A stretch of 64,000 nucleotides of DNA from GCA-003244245 sp050699955 (GTDB lineage Bacteria; Actinomycetota; Actinomycetes; Mycobacteriales; Pseudonocardiaceae). Below are positions 27,201 to 33,645 of the stretch, piece by piece. The stretch is taken from contig JBOHGD010000007.1 in NCBI GenBank assembly GCA_050699955.1, positions 51,900 to 115,899 of the forward strand, written 5' to 3'. Under the pieces are notes generated by a model, which made no database searches, was not told the DNA's origin, and saw only the letters and a program-made list of their open reading frames with translations. Each line of letters begins with the position of its first letter. The first letter of the stretch is position 1. The position numbers were made by a program, and so were the translations under genes.

Positions 27201-27591
27201 CGAGAGCGACGACGTGCTACTAGTCGGCGGTGCCAGGTTCCGGCCAGTGCCCGCCGCGGTCTGGCGCTACGACGTGGGCGGCAAGCCGGTGCTCCGGCAG
27301 TGGTTCGCGTATCGCAAACGCGAACCGGGCGGACGTATCACGAGCCCGCTGGATCGGATCGTGGCCGACCGATGGTCCCGCGAGGACACCGTCGAGCTGC
27401 GCGAGCTGCTCTCGGTGCTGCGCAGGCTCACCGACCTCGCACCTGCGCAGTCCGAGCTGCTGATCCAGGTATGTGCCGGGCCGCTCATCACCGTCGAGGA
27501 ACTGACCCTGGCCGGAGTGCTGCCGGTACCGGACTCCCGGCGCCTGCTCGTCTCCGGCCTACCCGCTGCCGAACCCGACCAGCTGATGTGA
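24232..27591 (+). CDS. Single-chain type IIG-like restriction-modification enzyme
   Basis: The 1,119-residue protein combines an N-terminal nuclease part and an adenine methyltransferase. A PD-(D/E)xK pattern is visible as RPDYAVQVDGAICGYIEIKK (about 70-90). The methyltransferase has ESGVYYTPVELVEPM, SAM-binding DPAAGTGTFLLR (about 384) and catalytic NPPY (about 504). The C-terminal third should hold target recognition. There is no helicase domain, so it is not a full type ISP enzyme. GTG 24232 is chosen for its GAGGGGAG ribosome site. An integrase stump follows, consistent with arrival on mobile DNA. Confidence 0.85.
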   Translation: MSYEPPAWLARAAGRFGRSAREQLSTGAGEPEEALRTPLVALVKEIGSRHGLQVVPVGEAMLSDLQVRPDYAVQVDGAICGYIEIKKPGLGADAPALTGMHNRRQWERLSNLPNLIYTDGMSWSRYETGIRKGEIVTLDGTLTEGSGDLWVSTPEFERLLVTFLGWAPAPIRNIGALVRAVAPACRLLRDEVADQLARERAWVRAGADSDKQLFSGLAADWRRLLFPTADDDEFADGYAQTVTFGLLYARSRGIVFEGRGYHEIGDLIAAGNTLMGRALQVLTDQFVGSSRQAGPFKVTLDTLLRVIGAVDWERVRSGSRDTYLYLYEHFLDEYDPALRQESGVYYTPVELVEPMVRLTDDALRTRLGLNRGLGADGVRVVDPAAGTGTFLLRILDTVFDRVADSDGTGEAREVLSSMAGRLVGFELQMGPYAVSELRLTDLLAHREVELTAADRMPLHVTNTLDDPYRTQPTLASFLKAIADSTRRADRIKAELPVTVVIGNPPYRERASGDGSWVELGGFYGGRRRGEDASLMSDFRLPGNGRNEYKLKNMAWYFWRWATWKVFDSSSAQGRGVVAFVTPAAYLRGTAFKGMRKYLRRICDEGWIIDLSPEGMRPDVATRIFPKVQHPLAVGIFVRAEDDSTDEPAHIHYTAVHGKRAEKYAALGALGLDDPVWQDVRDGWDAPFTPAGEASWDEHPALDDLFPMRVPGVKANRAWVYSARPEDLRQRWRRLLTEPSPTVQSELLKATRDRTMTSRLVGLPDGDPLSALADETDLDPPLCRVLHRSFDRKWLVADPRVIDFPRRGLWGAASHPEQLFIVELHSQVVRTGPGVVVGALLPDQHCFKGSEGGRVLPVYHPDGRPTSGAKLLAALSERLGIEVSGLDLLCYVAAVVSHPGYTARFADQLETPGVRVPLTADAEVFANAVELGREVVWASTYGQRCADPAAGRPPDDISLPPGTRPMSLDGISHTPEGMPSTMAHTSDDSDAESDDVLLVGGARFRPVPAAVWRYDVGGKPVLRQWFAYRKREPGGRITSPLDRIVADRWSREDTVELRELLSVLRRLTDLAPAQSELLIQVCAGPLITVEELTLAGVLPVPDSRRLLVSGLPAAEPDQLM

Positions 27592-27641
27592 CGATCTGAG
27601 GTAGTTCGGGACGATTCCTGTACTGCGGTGGGCGACGCAGG

Positions 27642-27929
27642 ATGTCCTGCACGGCTGGCGCTGGCGCACCGCAGCCCGATTGGGTCGACGCGGCCCTTCG
27701 CTCGCGCGCGCGTCTGCGGCAGAAGGTCGCGGAGGTGACGCCACGGGCGATCCCGGACCTGATGTGGGACGAACTGTTCGCGGCGATGACCTGCGATCGG
27801 GATCGAACGTTACTGCTGTGTTACGTCTCCAGCGGCGCGAGGGCCAGCGAGCTGCTGGGCGACAAGCGCGCCGACGCCCTGCGGCTGACCCGCCTCACCC
27901 GCCAGGTCCACCTCGGGATGCCTGGATAA
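27642..27929 (+). pseudogene. Truncated tyrosine recombinase (integrase)
   Basis: Residues RLRQKVAEVTPRAIPDLMWD and LFAAMTCDRDRTLLLCYVSS, then GARASELLG, match the start of the catalytic domain of XerD/phage-type integrases; the R of GARASELL is the first catalytic Arg. After residue 73 the sequence becomes unrelated and stops, so the HxxR and the catalytic Tyr are gone. A dead relic of an integrated element 50 bases after the restriction enzyme gene. Confidence 0.75.
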
Positions 27930-28007
27930 CGGCGGGCGCGCGGGTTATCGGGCGGCGTGGTCGCGAGAGTACCCACTCCTTTCCACTTTCAACATATAGC
28001 GCACCGG

Positions 28008-28026
28008 GGGGCTTGCGGCAAGACCC
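28008..28026 (+). promoter_or_regulatory. Rifamycin-associated element (RAE)
   Basis: The 19 bases GGGGCTTGCGGCAAGACCC differ by one base from the published RAE as I remember it (GGGGCTTGCGGCAAGGCCC), a palindromic element (CTTGC-G-GCAAG core) found before rifamycin-inactivating genes (arr, rph, rgt, rox) and helR in actinobacteria. It sits 59 bases before the chimeric gene that precedes helR, and just downstream of a TATAGC that could be a -10 box. Rifamycin-induced expression is therefore likely. Confidence 0.88.
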
Positions 28027-28084
28027 GGGTCGTGCCGCAGAATCGCCCGCCGAGGCCAGAACCTGCGGAAATGGGAGTCGCGAC

Positions 28085-28594
28085 ATGCATGTGTTGTTGT
28101 CGACGTATGGGTCGCGCGGGGACGTCGAACCGCTGGTGGGACTCGCGGTGCGGTTGCGGGCACTCGGCGCGGAGGTGCGGGTGTGCGCGCCGCCGGACGA
28201 GGACTTCGCGCAGCGGTTGGCCGGTGTCGGCGTGCCGATGGTGCCGGTCGGCCAGTCGGCGCGCGCGCTGACGATCGGGGCGCCACCGTCGTCGGCGAAC
28301 CTGCCCCGGCACGCGGCCGAGTTGATCGCCAGCCAGTTCGACGCGGTCACCGCGGCGGCCGAGGGATGTGACGCGCTGGTGGCGACCGGCGGCCGCGGAC
28401 TGCTGCTCGACCAGACCGGCCGGCTTTCGGTCGCCGGGTGGGCAGATCGGGTCGACCACGTCGTCGACGTCAGCGAGGAACTGGACGTGCCCGCCGTGCT
28501 GCTGCGTCCGGACGGTCACGTGACCTGGGCCGGCGAAGATCAGGCGGATCTGCTCGGCCAGATTCCCAGGTGGTTCGGCCCGCCCGTCGACTGA
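28085..28594 (+). pseudogene. In-frame chimera: rifamycin-type glycosyltransferase N-terminus + Rox-type monooxygenase C-terminus
   Basis: Residues 1 to about 101 (MHVLLSTYGSRGDVEPLVGL, VRLRALGAEVRVCAPPDEDF) are the acceptor-binding start of a GT1 glycosyltransferase, as in rifamycin glycosyltransferase Rgt. From about residue 102 the sequence (GRGLLLDQTGRL, AGWADRVDHVVDVSEELDVP, AVLLRPDGHVTWAG, RWFGPPVD) is the C-terminal domain of a class A FAD monooxygenase such as Rox. The sugar-donor half of the first and the FAD-binding part of the second are missing. A deletion between rgt and rox would produce exactly this 169-residue ORF. Catalysis by either half is not expected. Confidence 0.8.
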
Positions 28595-28686
28595 ACACGC
28601 AACGACGGCAAATAAATGGCGTGCCCTCCATGACCCGATGGAGAACCCGCCGAAACCTGACATCAGTGAGTCGCTGTGAGGGGCAT

Positions 28687-30912
28687 GTGTCAACTCAGGG
28701 GTACGAAGAGGAATTGCGGTCCGAGCGGAGGTACGTGGCCGGGCTCTACGCGCGGCTCGACGCCGAGCGCGCGCGAGTGAACGGTGAGTACACCGCGGCG
28801 TTGGGAGGAACCGGCGGTACACCCATGGAACGGGACGTCCAGGTGCGCGCGTCGGCCAAGCAGATGAAGCGGTTGGCCGTCGCGGACAACGGGCTGTGTT
28901 TCGGCCGGTTGGACGCCCTGTCGGGCGAGCATTCGTACATCGGCCGGATCGGTCTTTTCGACGAGGAGAACGAGTACGAACCGGTGTTGTTGGATTGGCG
29001 GGCGCCGGCGTCGCGCGCGTTCTACGTCGCCACCGCCGCGAGCCCGGAGAACGTGCGTCGGCGCCGCCAATTCCACACGCGCGGGCGCCAGGTGGTCGAT
29101 TTCACCGACGAGGTGCTCGGCCGCCCGGGCGGCTGTGCGGACGGTGCTGAGCGGGGGGACGCGGCGCTGCTCGCAGCGGTGAACGCGCCGCGCGGTGAGG
29201 GGATGCGCGACATCGTGACCACGATCCAGGCCGAGCAGGACGAGATCATCCGGCTCGATCACCCGGGGGTGCTGGTGATCGAGGGCGGCCCGGGCACCGG
29301 GAAGACCGTGGTGGCGCTGCACCGCGTCGCGTACCTGCTCTACACCCAGCGGGAGCGGATCGAACGCCATGGCGTGCTCGTCGTCGGGCCCAACCCGGCG
29401 TTCCTGAACCACATCGGCCGCGTTCTGCCGTCGCTGGGCGAGTCCGACGTGGTGTTCATGACCACCGGCGACCTCGTGCCCGGTCTGCACGTCACCGCGG
29501 AGGACACGCCGGACGCCGCGCGGCTCAAGGGGTCGCTGAAGATCCTCGACGTGCTCGCGGCGGCCGTCGCCGACCGGCAGCGGCTCCCGGAGCATCCGCT
29601 GCCGATCACACTGGGCGACGTCACGGTGCGGATCGACGCCGAGACCGCGCAGTGGGGCAGGGAGGAGGCGCGCGCGAGCGGGCTGCCGCACAACGAGGCC
29701 CGTGCGGTGTTCACCGAGATCGTCACGTGGGTGCTCACCGAACGGGCGATCGCCCGGATCGGCCGGGGCTGGCTGACCCGGAAGGACCGCGAAGCATGGG
29801 AGCTGATGCGGGCGGACCTGCTCAAAGAGCTCGCGGAGGACGACACTTTCACCGCCGCGCTGGACGAACTCTGGCCGATCCTGACGCCGGAGGCGGTGCT
29901 GGCACCGCTGTACACGTCGCCCGAACGGTTGCGGGCGGCCGGTGCGGACCCGGCGTTGGCGCGCGCCGACGGCACCGCCTGGACGGTGTCGGACGTGCCG
30001 CTGCTCGACGAACTGGTCGATCTGCTGGGCCGCGGCAAGGCGGCTGACAGGGCGGCCGGCCAGGCCGCCGAGCGGGAACGGAAGGCCGAGGCCGAGTACG
30101 CCGCCGGCGTAATGGACATCTTGAAGCTGGACCGCGAAGAACTGGACGAAGACATCCAGCTGGTCGCCGAGAACCTTCTCTACGCCGAGGACCTGGCGGA
30201 TCGTTTCGTCGAGCGCGACACCCGTGAACTCGTCGAACGTGCCGCCGCGGACCGGGACTGGACCTACCGGCACGTCGTGGTCGACGAGGCCCAAGAACTG
30301 TCCGAAATGGACTGGCGGGTGCTGATGCGGCGCTGCCCGGGCCGGTCCTTCACGGTGGTCGGCGACCTCGCCCAACGCCGGTCGGTGGCCGGAGCGACAT
30401 CGTGGGACACCATGCTGGAGCCGTACGTGTCCGGGCGCTGGGTCTACCGGTCGCTGTCGGTGAACTACCGCACCCCGGCGGAGATCATGACCGTCGCCGC
30501 CGCGCTGCTCGCCGAGTTCGCACCCGGGGTCCAGCCACCGGAGTCGGTCCGCGCGTGCGGCGTCCAGCCATGGTCCAGGCGGGTCACCGAGGACGAACTG
30601 CCCGCTGCCATCGAGGAATTCGTCCGGGACGAAGTCGGCCGCGAAGGCACCAGCGTCGTGATCGGGCCACCGGGTGTGCCGGGCGCTGTGGTGGCGTCGG
30701 AGACGAAGGGCCTGGAGTTCGACGCCGTCCTGCTCGTGGAACCACAACGGATCCTCGCCGACGGCCCACGCGGCGCGGCCGAACTCTACGTCGCGCTCAC
30801 CCGCGCCACCCAACGCCTCGGCGTCCTGCACCAGGGCCCATTGCCGCAGGCCCTGACCGGACTCACCGAAACCGGGACACCCGCCCAGGCCGGGAATCAA
30901 CGGTTGGCGTAG
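28687..30912 (+). CDS. helR: HelR/HelD-like RNA polymerase recycling ATPase
   Basis: The 741-residue SF1-like ATPase should push RNA polymerase off DNA and, in the HelR branch, displace rifamycin. An N-terminal coiled-coil (YEEELRSERRYVAGLYARLD) is followed by VLLDWRAP, Walker A GGPGTGKT (200-207), DEAQ in VVVDEAQELSEMDW, VNYRTPAEI and SETKGLEFDAVLLVEP. The upstream RAE argues for HelR rather than housekeeping HelD. GTG start at 28687 after GAGGGG; the long upstream frame is not used. It looks fully intact. Confidence 0.92.
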   Translation: MSTQGYEEELRSERRYVAGLYARLDAERARVNGEYTAALGGTGGTPMERDVQVRASAKQMKRLAVADNGLCFGRLDALSGEHSYIGRIGLFDEENEYEPVLLDWRAPASRAFYVATAASPENVRRRRQFHTRGRQVVDFTDEVLGRPGGCADGAERGDAALLAAVNAPRGEGMRDIVTTIQAEQDEIIRLDHPGVLVIEGGPGTGKTVVALHRVAYLLYTQRERIERHGVLVVGPNPAFLNHIGRVLPSLGESDVVFMTTGDLVPGLHVTAEDTPDAARLKGSLKILDVLAAAVADRQRLPEHPLPITLGDVTVRIDAETAQWGREEARASGLPHNEARAVFTEIVTWVLTERAIARIGRGWLTRKDREAWELMRADLLKELAEDDTFTAALDELWPILTPEAVLAPLYTSPERLRAAGADPALARADGTAWTVSDVPLLDELVDLLGRGKAADRAAGQAAERERKAEAEYAAGVMDILKLDREELDEDIQLVAENLLYAEDLADRFVERDTRELVERAAADRDWTYRHVVVDEAQELSEMDWRVLMRRCPGRSFTVVGDLAQRRSVAGATSWDTMLEPYVSGRWVYRSLSVNYRTPAEIMTVAAALLAEFAPGVQPPESVRACGVQPWSRRVTEDELPAAIEEFVRDEVGREGTSVVIGPPGVPGAVVASETKGLEFDAVLLVEPQRILADGPRGAAELYVALTRATQRLGVLHQGPLPQALTGLTETGTPAQAGNQRLA

Positions 30913-31224
30913 CGATTCGCGTACGGCCGGCCCTGAGCCAGAGCGTGACCAGACGAGGTTTCGATCACCAGCACGTCGTCGTCCACGACCTGAGCGTAGG
31001 GCCGGCTCGTCCGATCATGTGCCGAGCCTCGCCGCCGCCCAGGCCGCCGACGATGCGTCGTCGAATCCTTGCCCCGACGAGGCAGCTGTGGGCCGAACAG
31101 CGCCTCGCCGGTCATCTCGGCGAAATCGTTGAAACCCGTCAAAAAGACGGACCCGAGCATCCTGATCCCCGCGTAGACGAGGCCCGCGACGAGTCCGAAC
31201 TGCTTGGAGAGGCGTCAGCCCTTG
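30913..31224. other. Intergenic stretch between helR and the micro-protein operon
   Basis: No complete gene. On the minus strand a frame reads SKQFGLVAGLVYAGIRMLGS and VFLTGFNDFAEMTGEALFGP, which looks like a membrane protein end, but it has no start after the preceding stop and turns into Arg-rich non-coding residues. It may be a relic of a sixth gene of the operon that ends at 31225. Confidence 0.4.
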
Positions 31225-31461
31225 CTATTTGGCGAGCACGGCCCGCAAGGCGCTGTCCACTCCGGCAAGGTCGTTGTTGATCTCCCCAACGATCGATCCG
31301 ATAGGCTTGGTCTTCTCGGGAACCACGTGCAGGCCAGCGGTTACTGCGCGGAGCTTGGTGTCGACGCGCCGGAGAACGAGCGCAATACTGATCAGGTAGG
31401 CAGCGAGCACCAGCACGGTGAGCGCTGCGCCGATGATCGTGATTACAGCGGCTAGCGGCAT
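31225..31461 (-). CDS. One-helix membrane micro-protein (last of five)
   Basis: The 78-residue protein MPLAAVITIIGAALTVLVLA has one N-terminal membrane segment followed by a soluble amphipathic tail: RRVDTKLRAVTAGLHVV, then PIGSIVGEINNDLAGVDSAL. I start at ATG 31461 because GAGGAG lies just upstream; the longer frame would overlap the preceding gene. The tail has the same hydrophobic spacing as its four neighbours. I do not recognise a function. Confidence 0.65.
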   Translation of the reverse strand: MPLAAVITIIGAALTVLVLAAYLISIALVLRRVDTKLRAVTAGLHVVPEKTKPIGSIVGEINNDLAGVDSALRAVLAK

Positions 31462-31474
31462 GGTAATTCGCTCC

Positions 31475-31723
31475 TCACAGGATGCGGTCAACCGCCTTCA
31501 CATAGCGGGTGAGGCCAGCCCCCACCCGTTTCACGGCGTCGCGGGTGGGTATTAGCGCCTTCACATCGTCGACTGCGATGACGATGCCCCCGGCCTGACC
31601 GTGAATGGTGTCGATGCGCTTCCCGACGTCGAAGGTGGATCTCGCCAGCCGCTGCAGGAGCACCACCACGACGGGTATGACCACAAGGATGAAGATCGCG
31701 TTGCCGATCCACCACAGTGCCAT
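31475..31723 (-). CDS. One-helix membrane micro-protein (fourth of five)
   Basis: The 82-residue protein starts MALWWIGNAIFILVVIPVVV (membrane), then FDVGKRIDTIHGQAGGIVIA and IPTRDAVKRVGAGLTRYVKA. An excellent AAAGGAGG ribosome site precedes the ATG. It lies 26 bases after the previous stop and 13 bases before the next start. I recall similar WWIGN...L proteins in other actinobacteria without assigned function. Confidence 0.7.
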   Translation of the reverse strand: MALWWIGNAIFILVVIPVVVVLLQRLARSTFDVGKRIDTIHGQAGGIVIAVDDVKALIPTRDAVKRVGAGLTRYVKAVDRIL

Positions 31724-31749
31724 CGTCGCCTCCTTTTCTTACCTTCGCT

Positions 31750-32121
31750 TTATTGCGAGTCCCGAGCTACCGCGGGTCGCCAGCCAGTTCCGGAGGTCTG
31801 GGCAGCGCGAGTCTGCTGCGAGGTCTGCGCCTGCGCCTGCGGCTGCGTCCGCGCCTGCGGCACAGGCAGCGACTCGGCCTTCTCTGCGATCGCGGGCAAC
31901 GCGCCGGCGATCGCGTTCAGCTTCCGGTTCAGGATCGCGGCGCCGGCGCCAACCAGACACACGTCCCCTTGAATTGCCCCGATGACCCCCTTGCTCACCT
32001 GTCCGAGGGTGCTGGCGAGGGAGCGCAGCCGGCGAGTGATCAATATGACGAACAGCGCTAACACGACTACCAGGGCCACGATCTCGACGACGGTGAGAAT
32101 CACGAGCAGTCCGGTACTCAT
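31750..32121 (-). CDS. One-helix membrane micro-protein with Gln-rich tail (third of five)
   Basis: The 123-residue protein has an N-terminal membrane segment (LLVILTVVEIVALVVVLALF), then RRLRSLASTLGQVSKGVIGA, a small hydrophobic Gly/Ala stretch, NAIAGALPAIAEKAESL and a disordered tail rich in Q, A and T. The ATG at 32121 shares its A with the previous stop (TGATG); a GTG at 32124 is an alternative. It is the only member with a long disordered tail. Function unknown. Confidence 0.65.
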   Translation of the reverse strand: MSTGLLVILTVVEIVALVVVLALFVILITRRLRSLASTLGQVSKGVIGAIQGDVCLVGAGAAILNRKLNAIAGALPAIAEKAESLPVPQARTQPQAQAQTSQQTRAAQTSGTGWRPAVARDSQ

Positions 32122-32399
32122 CACACCCCCACCCCCAGAAGTCGAGCGTGGCGGCGTGCCTCGTCCATGACCTCATCCAGGCTGTCTGCGACAGCGAGCG
32201 CCGTCTTGATGTTGGCCGTGTTACCGGCAACCCCCTGCGCCACCTTCCACAGTTGCTGCACGCTGATTTCGATGGAGCGGACGAAGGAGAGGAGCAGGCT
32301 GAGAAGCGCGATCACGGCAATTATCACGATCGCCCCGATAACCAGCGTGCTCTGCCAGAACGTGATCTCCTCGGTGGCGAGAGCTAAGACCATCGTCAT
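32121..32399 (-). CDS. One-helix membrane micro-protein (second of five)
   Basis: The 92-residue protein has a membrane segment STLVIGAIVIIAVIALLSLL and a tail SIEISVQQLWKVAQGVAGNT, then TALAVADSLDEVMDEARRHA. The ATG overlaps the previous stop (ATGA), and a GGGAGG ribosome site lies inside the end of the preceding gene. Translational coupling suggests fixed stoichiometry. Function unknown. Confidence 0.7.
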   Translation of the reverse strand: MTMVLALATEEITFWQSTLVIGAIVIIAVIALLSLLLSFVRSIEISVQQLWKVAQGVAGNTANIKTALAVADSLDEVMDEARRHARLLGVGV

Positions 32400-32659
32400 C
32401 CTCCCAATGCTCCGCGAGCGGCCCGAGCGCCCCGGAGTATGCTCTGGAGCGTGTCATTCGTACGGCTCAGTTCCGCGAGCGGCTGCGTGGTCGACTGTGT
32501 CGCCTCGAGTTCACGAGTTGCTGCGCGCACCTGCCCCTTGATCCGGGATGCAAGCACCAGGAGCACGGTTACCACGACCACCACGACGACCACGACGATC
32601 AACCCGATGATCAGGCCCGTCCACCAGCCAGCGAGCTGCGGCGCCCCATAGTCATTCAA
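32396..32659 (-). CDS. One-helix membrane micro-protein with poly-Val helix (first of five)
   Basis: The 87-residue protein begins NDYGAPQLAGWW and has a membrane segment with nine consecutive Val (GLIVVVVVVVVVTVLLVLAS), then a tail IKGQVRAATRELEATQSTTQ and NDTLQSILRGARAARGAL. The start is TTG 32659 with GGGAGG eight bases upstream; the nearby ATG at 32655 is out of frame. The poly-Val is coded by GTG/GTC repeats that could change length by slippage. It heads the five-gene operon. Confidence 0.65.
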   Translation of the reverse strand: MNDYGAPQLAGWWTGLIIGLIVVVVVVVVVTVLLVLASRIKGQVRAATRELEATQSTTQPLAELSRTNDTLQSILRGARAARGALGG

Positions 32660-33006
32660 TGTCGTTACCTCCCAAACCCTCCCTGCGCGGAATTTTCTGA
32701 CACTTGATCAGGCGCGGAACGCGGCCGTTTCACGAGCGGCCGTTTCATTATTGGGTTTTGGTAACGAGCTTGCTTGGGCGAGTGAAGCCAGCGAAATCGT
32801 GACTTTACACTCGATCACGAGCTGAGGGAAGTGGCAATATGAGACGTGCGGCACCGTGCGGCATCCGGAGTCTCAAATATCCGGAAGGGTTGAACTACCC
32901 CTCCGTACGTCAGCTGCCTGCTCGACCGGAGCGTACACCGGTGGGTGCGTCATCCGTAACGTCTCCGAGAGCGCGAAGTGGGCCGTGAGATTGTTCTGTA
33001 GTCCGA
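32660..33006. other. Promoter region of the micro-protein operon, no gene
   Basis: This stretch is AT-richer than its surroundings. It carries the direct repeat at 32721-32747 and a loose inverted pair CGTGA/TCACG at about 32800-32818. A plus-strand frame from 32856 is open but is Cys/Arg-rich with no ribosome site, and I do not count it as a gene. Confidence 0.5.
32721..32747. promoter_or_regulatory. 15-base-period direct repeat upstream of the operon
   Basis: GCGGCCGTTTCA occurs at 32721-32732 and again at 32736-32747, about 62 bases before the first micro-protein start. GCGGCCG/CGGCCGT can also fold back. The position fits a regulator's paired binding site. Confidence 0.45.
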
Positions 33007-33645
33007 TTATTCGACCGAGGTGCGGACACATCGGGTACCGCGTGATCCGCAATGCTGCGAAGTCGGCGAGTATCTCGGTGGCACGGGGAGACTGACCTTC
33101 CCGCCGAGGAGCCGGTCGCGGACCGCGCCGGCCACCTCGGTGTCGATCATCTGAGGTGCGTGGACGGCGCGGTGCGGAAATCGTTGTCGGAGCACGTCTT
33201 CAGTCGGTCGATTGACCAACAGCCGCACGACGACGCGTCGACGACGATCGTCACCGGCGACTTTGCGGGCGTGCTCGGCTGCCCAGGCCAGGCCAGGCTC
33301 CAGGCGCCACCGAAGTCGTGCAGCACCAGGTGAGCGCGATGCACGTCGATCTGGTCGAGAATGCCGCCGAGATGGCGGGCGTAGCCGTCGACGGTGTAGT
33401 CGAACCGGTCGGGCTTGTCGGCGCCGCCGTAGCCGGGCGGGTCGGGGTGCCACCGCGCGGGCGAAGGCGCCGGTGCGGGCGACCAGGCGCCGCCAGTCCT
33501 CGGCCGGGCCGGGATTGCCGTGCACGAACACCACCGCCTCGGTGGCATCGCCCGGCCCGGCGTGCAGGTGGGGGCTGCGGACCCCGGCGACGGTGACGGC
33601 ACCTTCGGTGACCGGGGCGAGTCGTTCAGCGTCAGGGGCGGTCAC
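33007..33645 (-). pseudogene. Frameshifted alpha/beta-hydrolase
   Basis: In the first frame VTVAGVRSPHLHAGPGDATE and VVFVHGNPGPAEDWRRLVAR give the start and oxyanion HGNPG of an alpha/beta-hydrolase. The match then moves to a second frame (PPGYGGADKPDRFDYTVDGY, then HLVLHDFGGAWSLAW) and returns to the first (AAEHARKV). In the strand HDFGG the usual nucleophile elbow GxSxG/GxDxG reads HDFGG. At least two frameshifts separate the parts, so it is a pseudogene. It overlaps the end of the FAD enzyme gene by four bases, as in a former operon. Confidence 0.75.

Noticed and set aside
28690..30900. A 736-residue minus-strand open frame
   Set aside because: Complete antisense of helR, whose motifs are intact on the plus strand.
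30913..31215. Membrane-like stretch LVAGLVYAGIRMLGSVFLTG on the minus strand
   Set aside because: No start codon after the upstream stop, and the residues that follow are Arg-rich and unlike protein; at most a relic.
32856..33095. 79-residue plus-strand ORF
   Set aside because: No ribosome site, odd composition, and it overlaps the hydrolase remnant.
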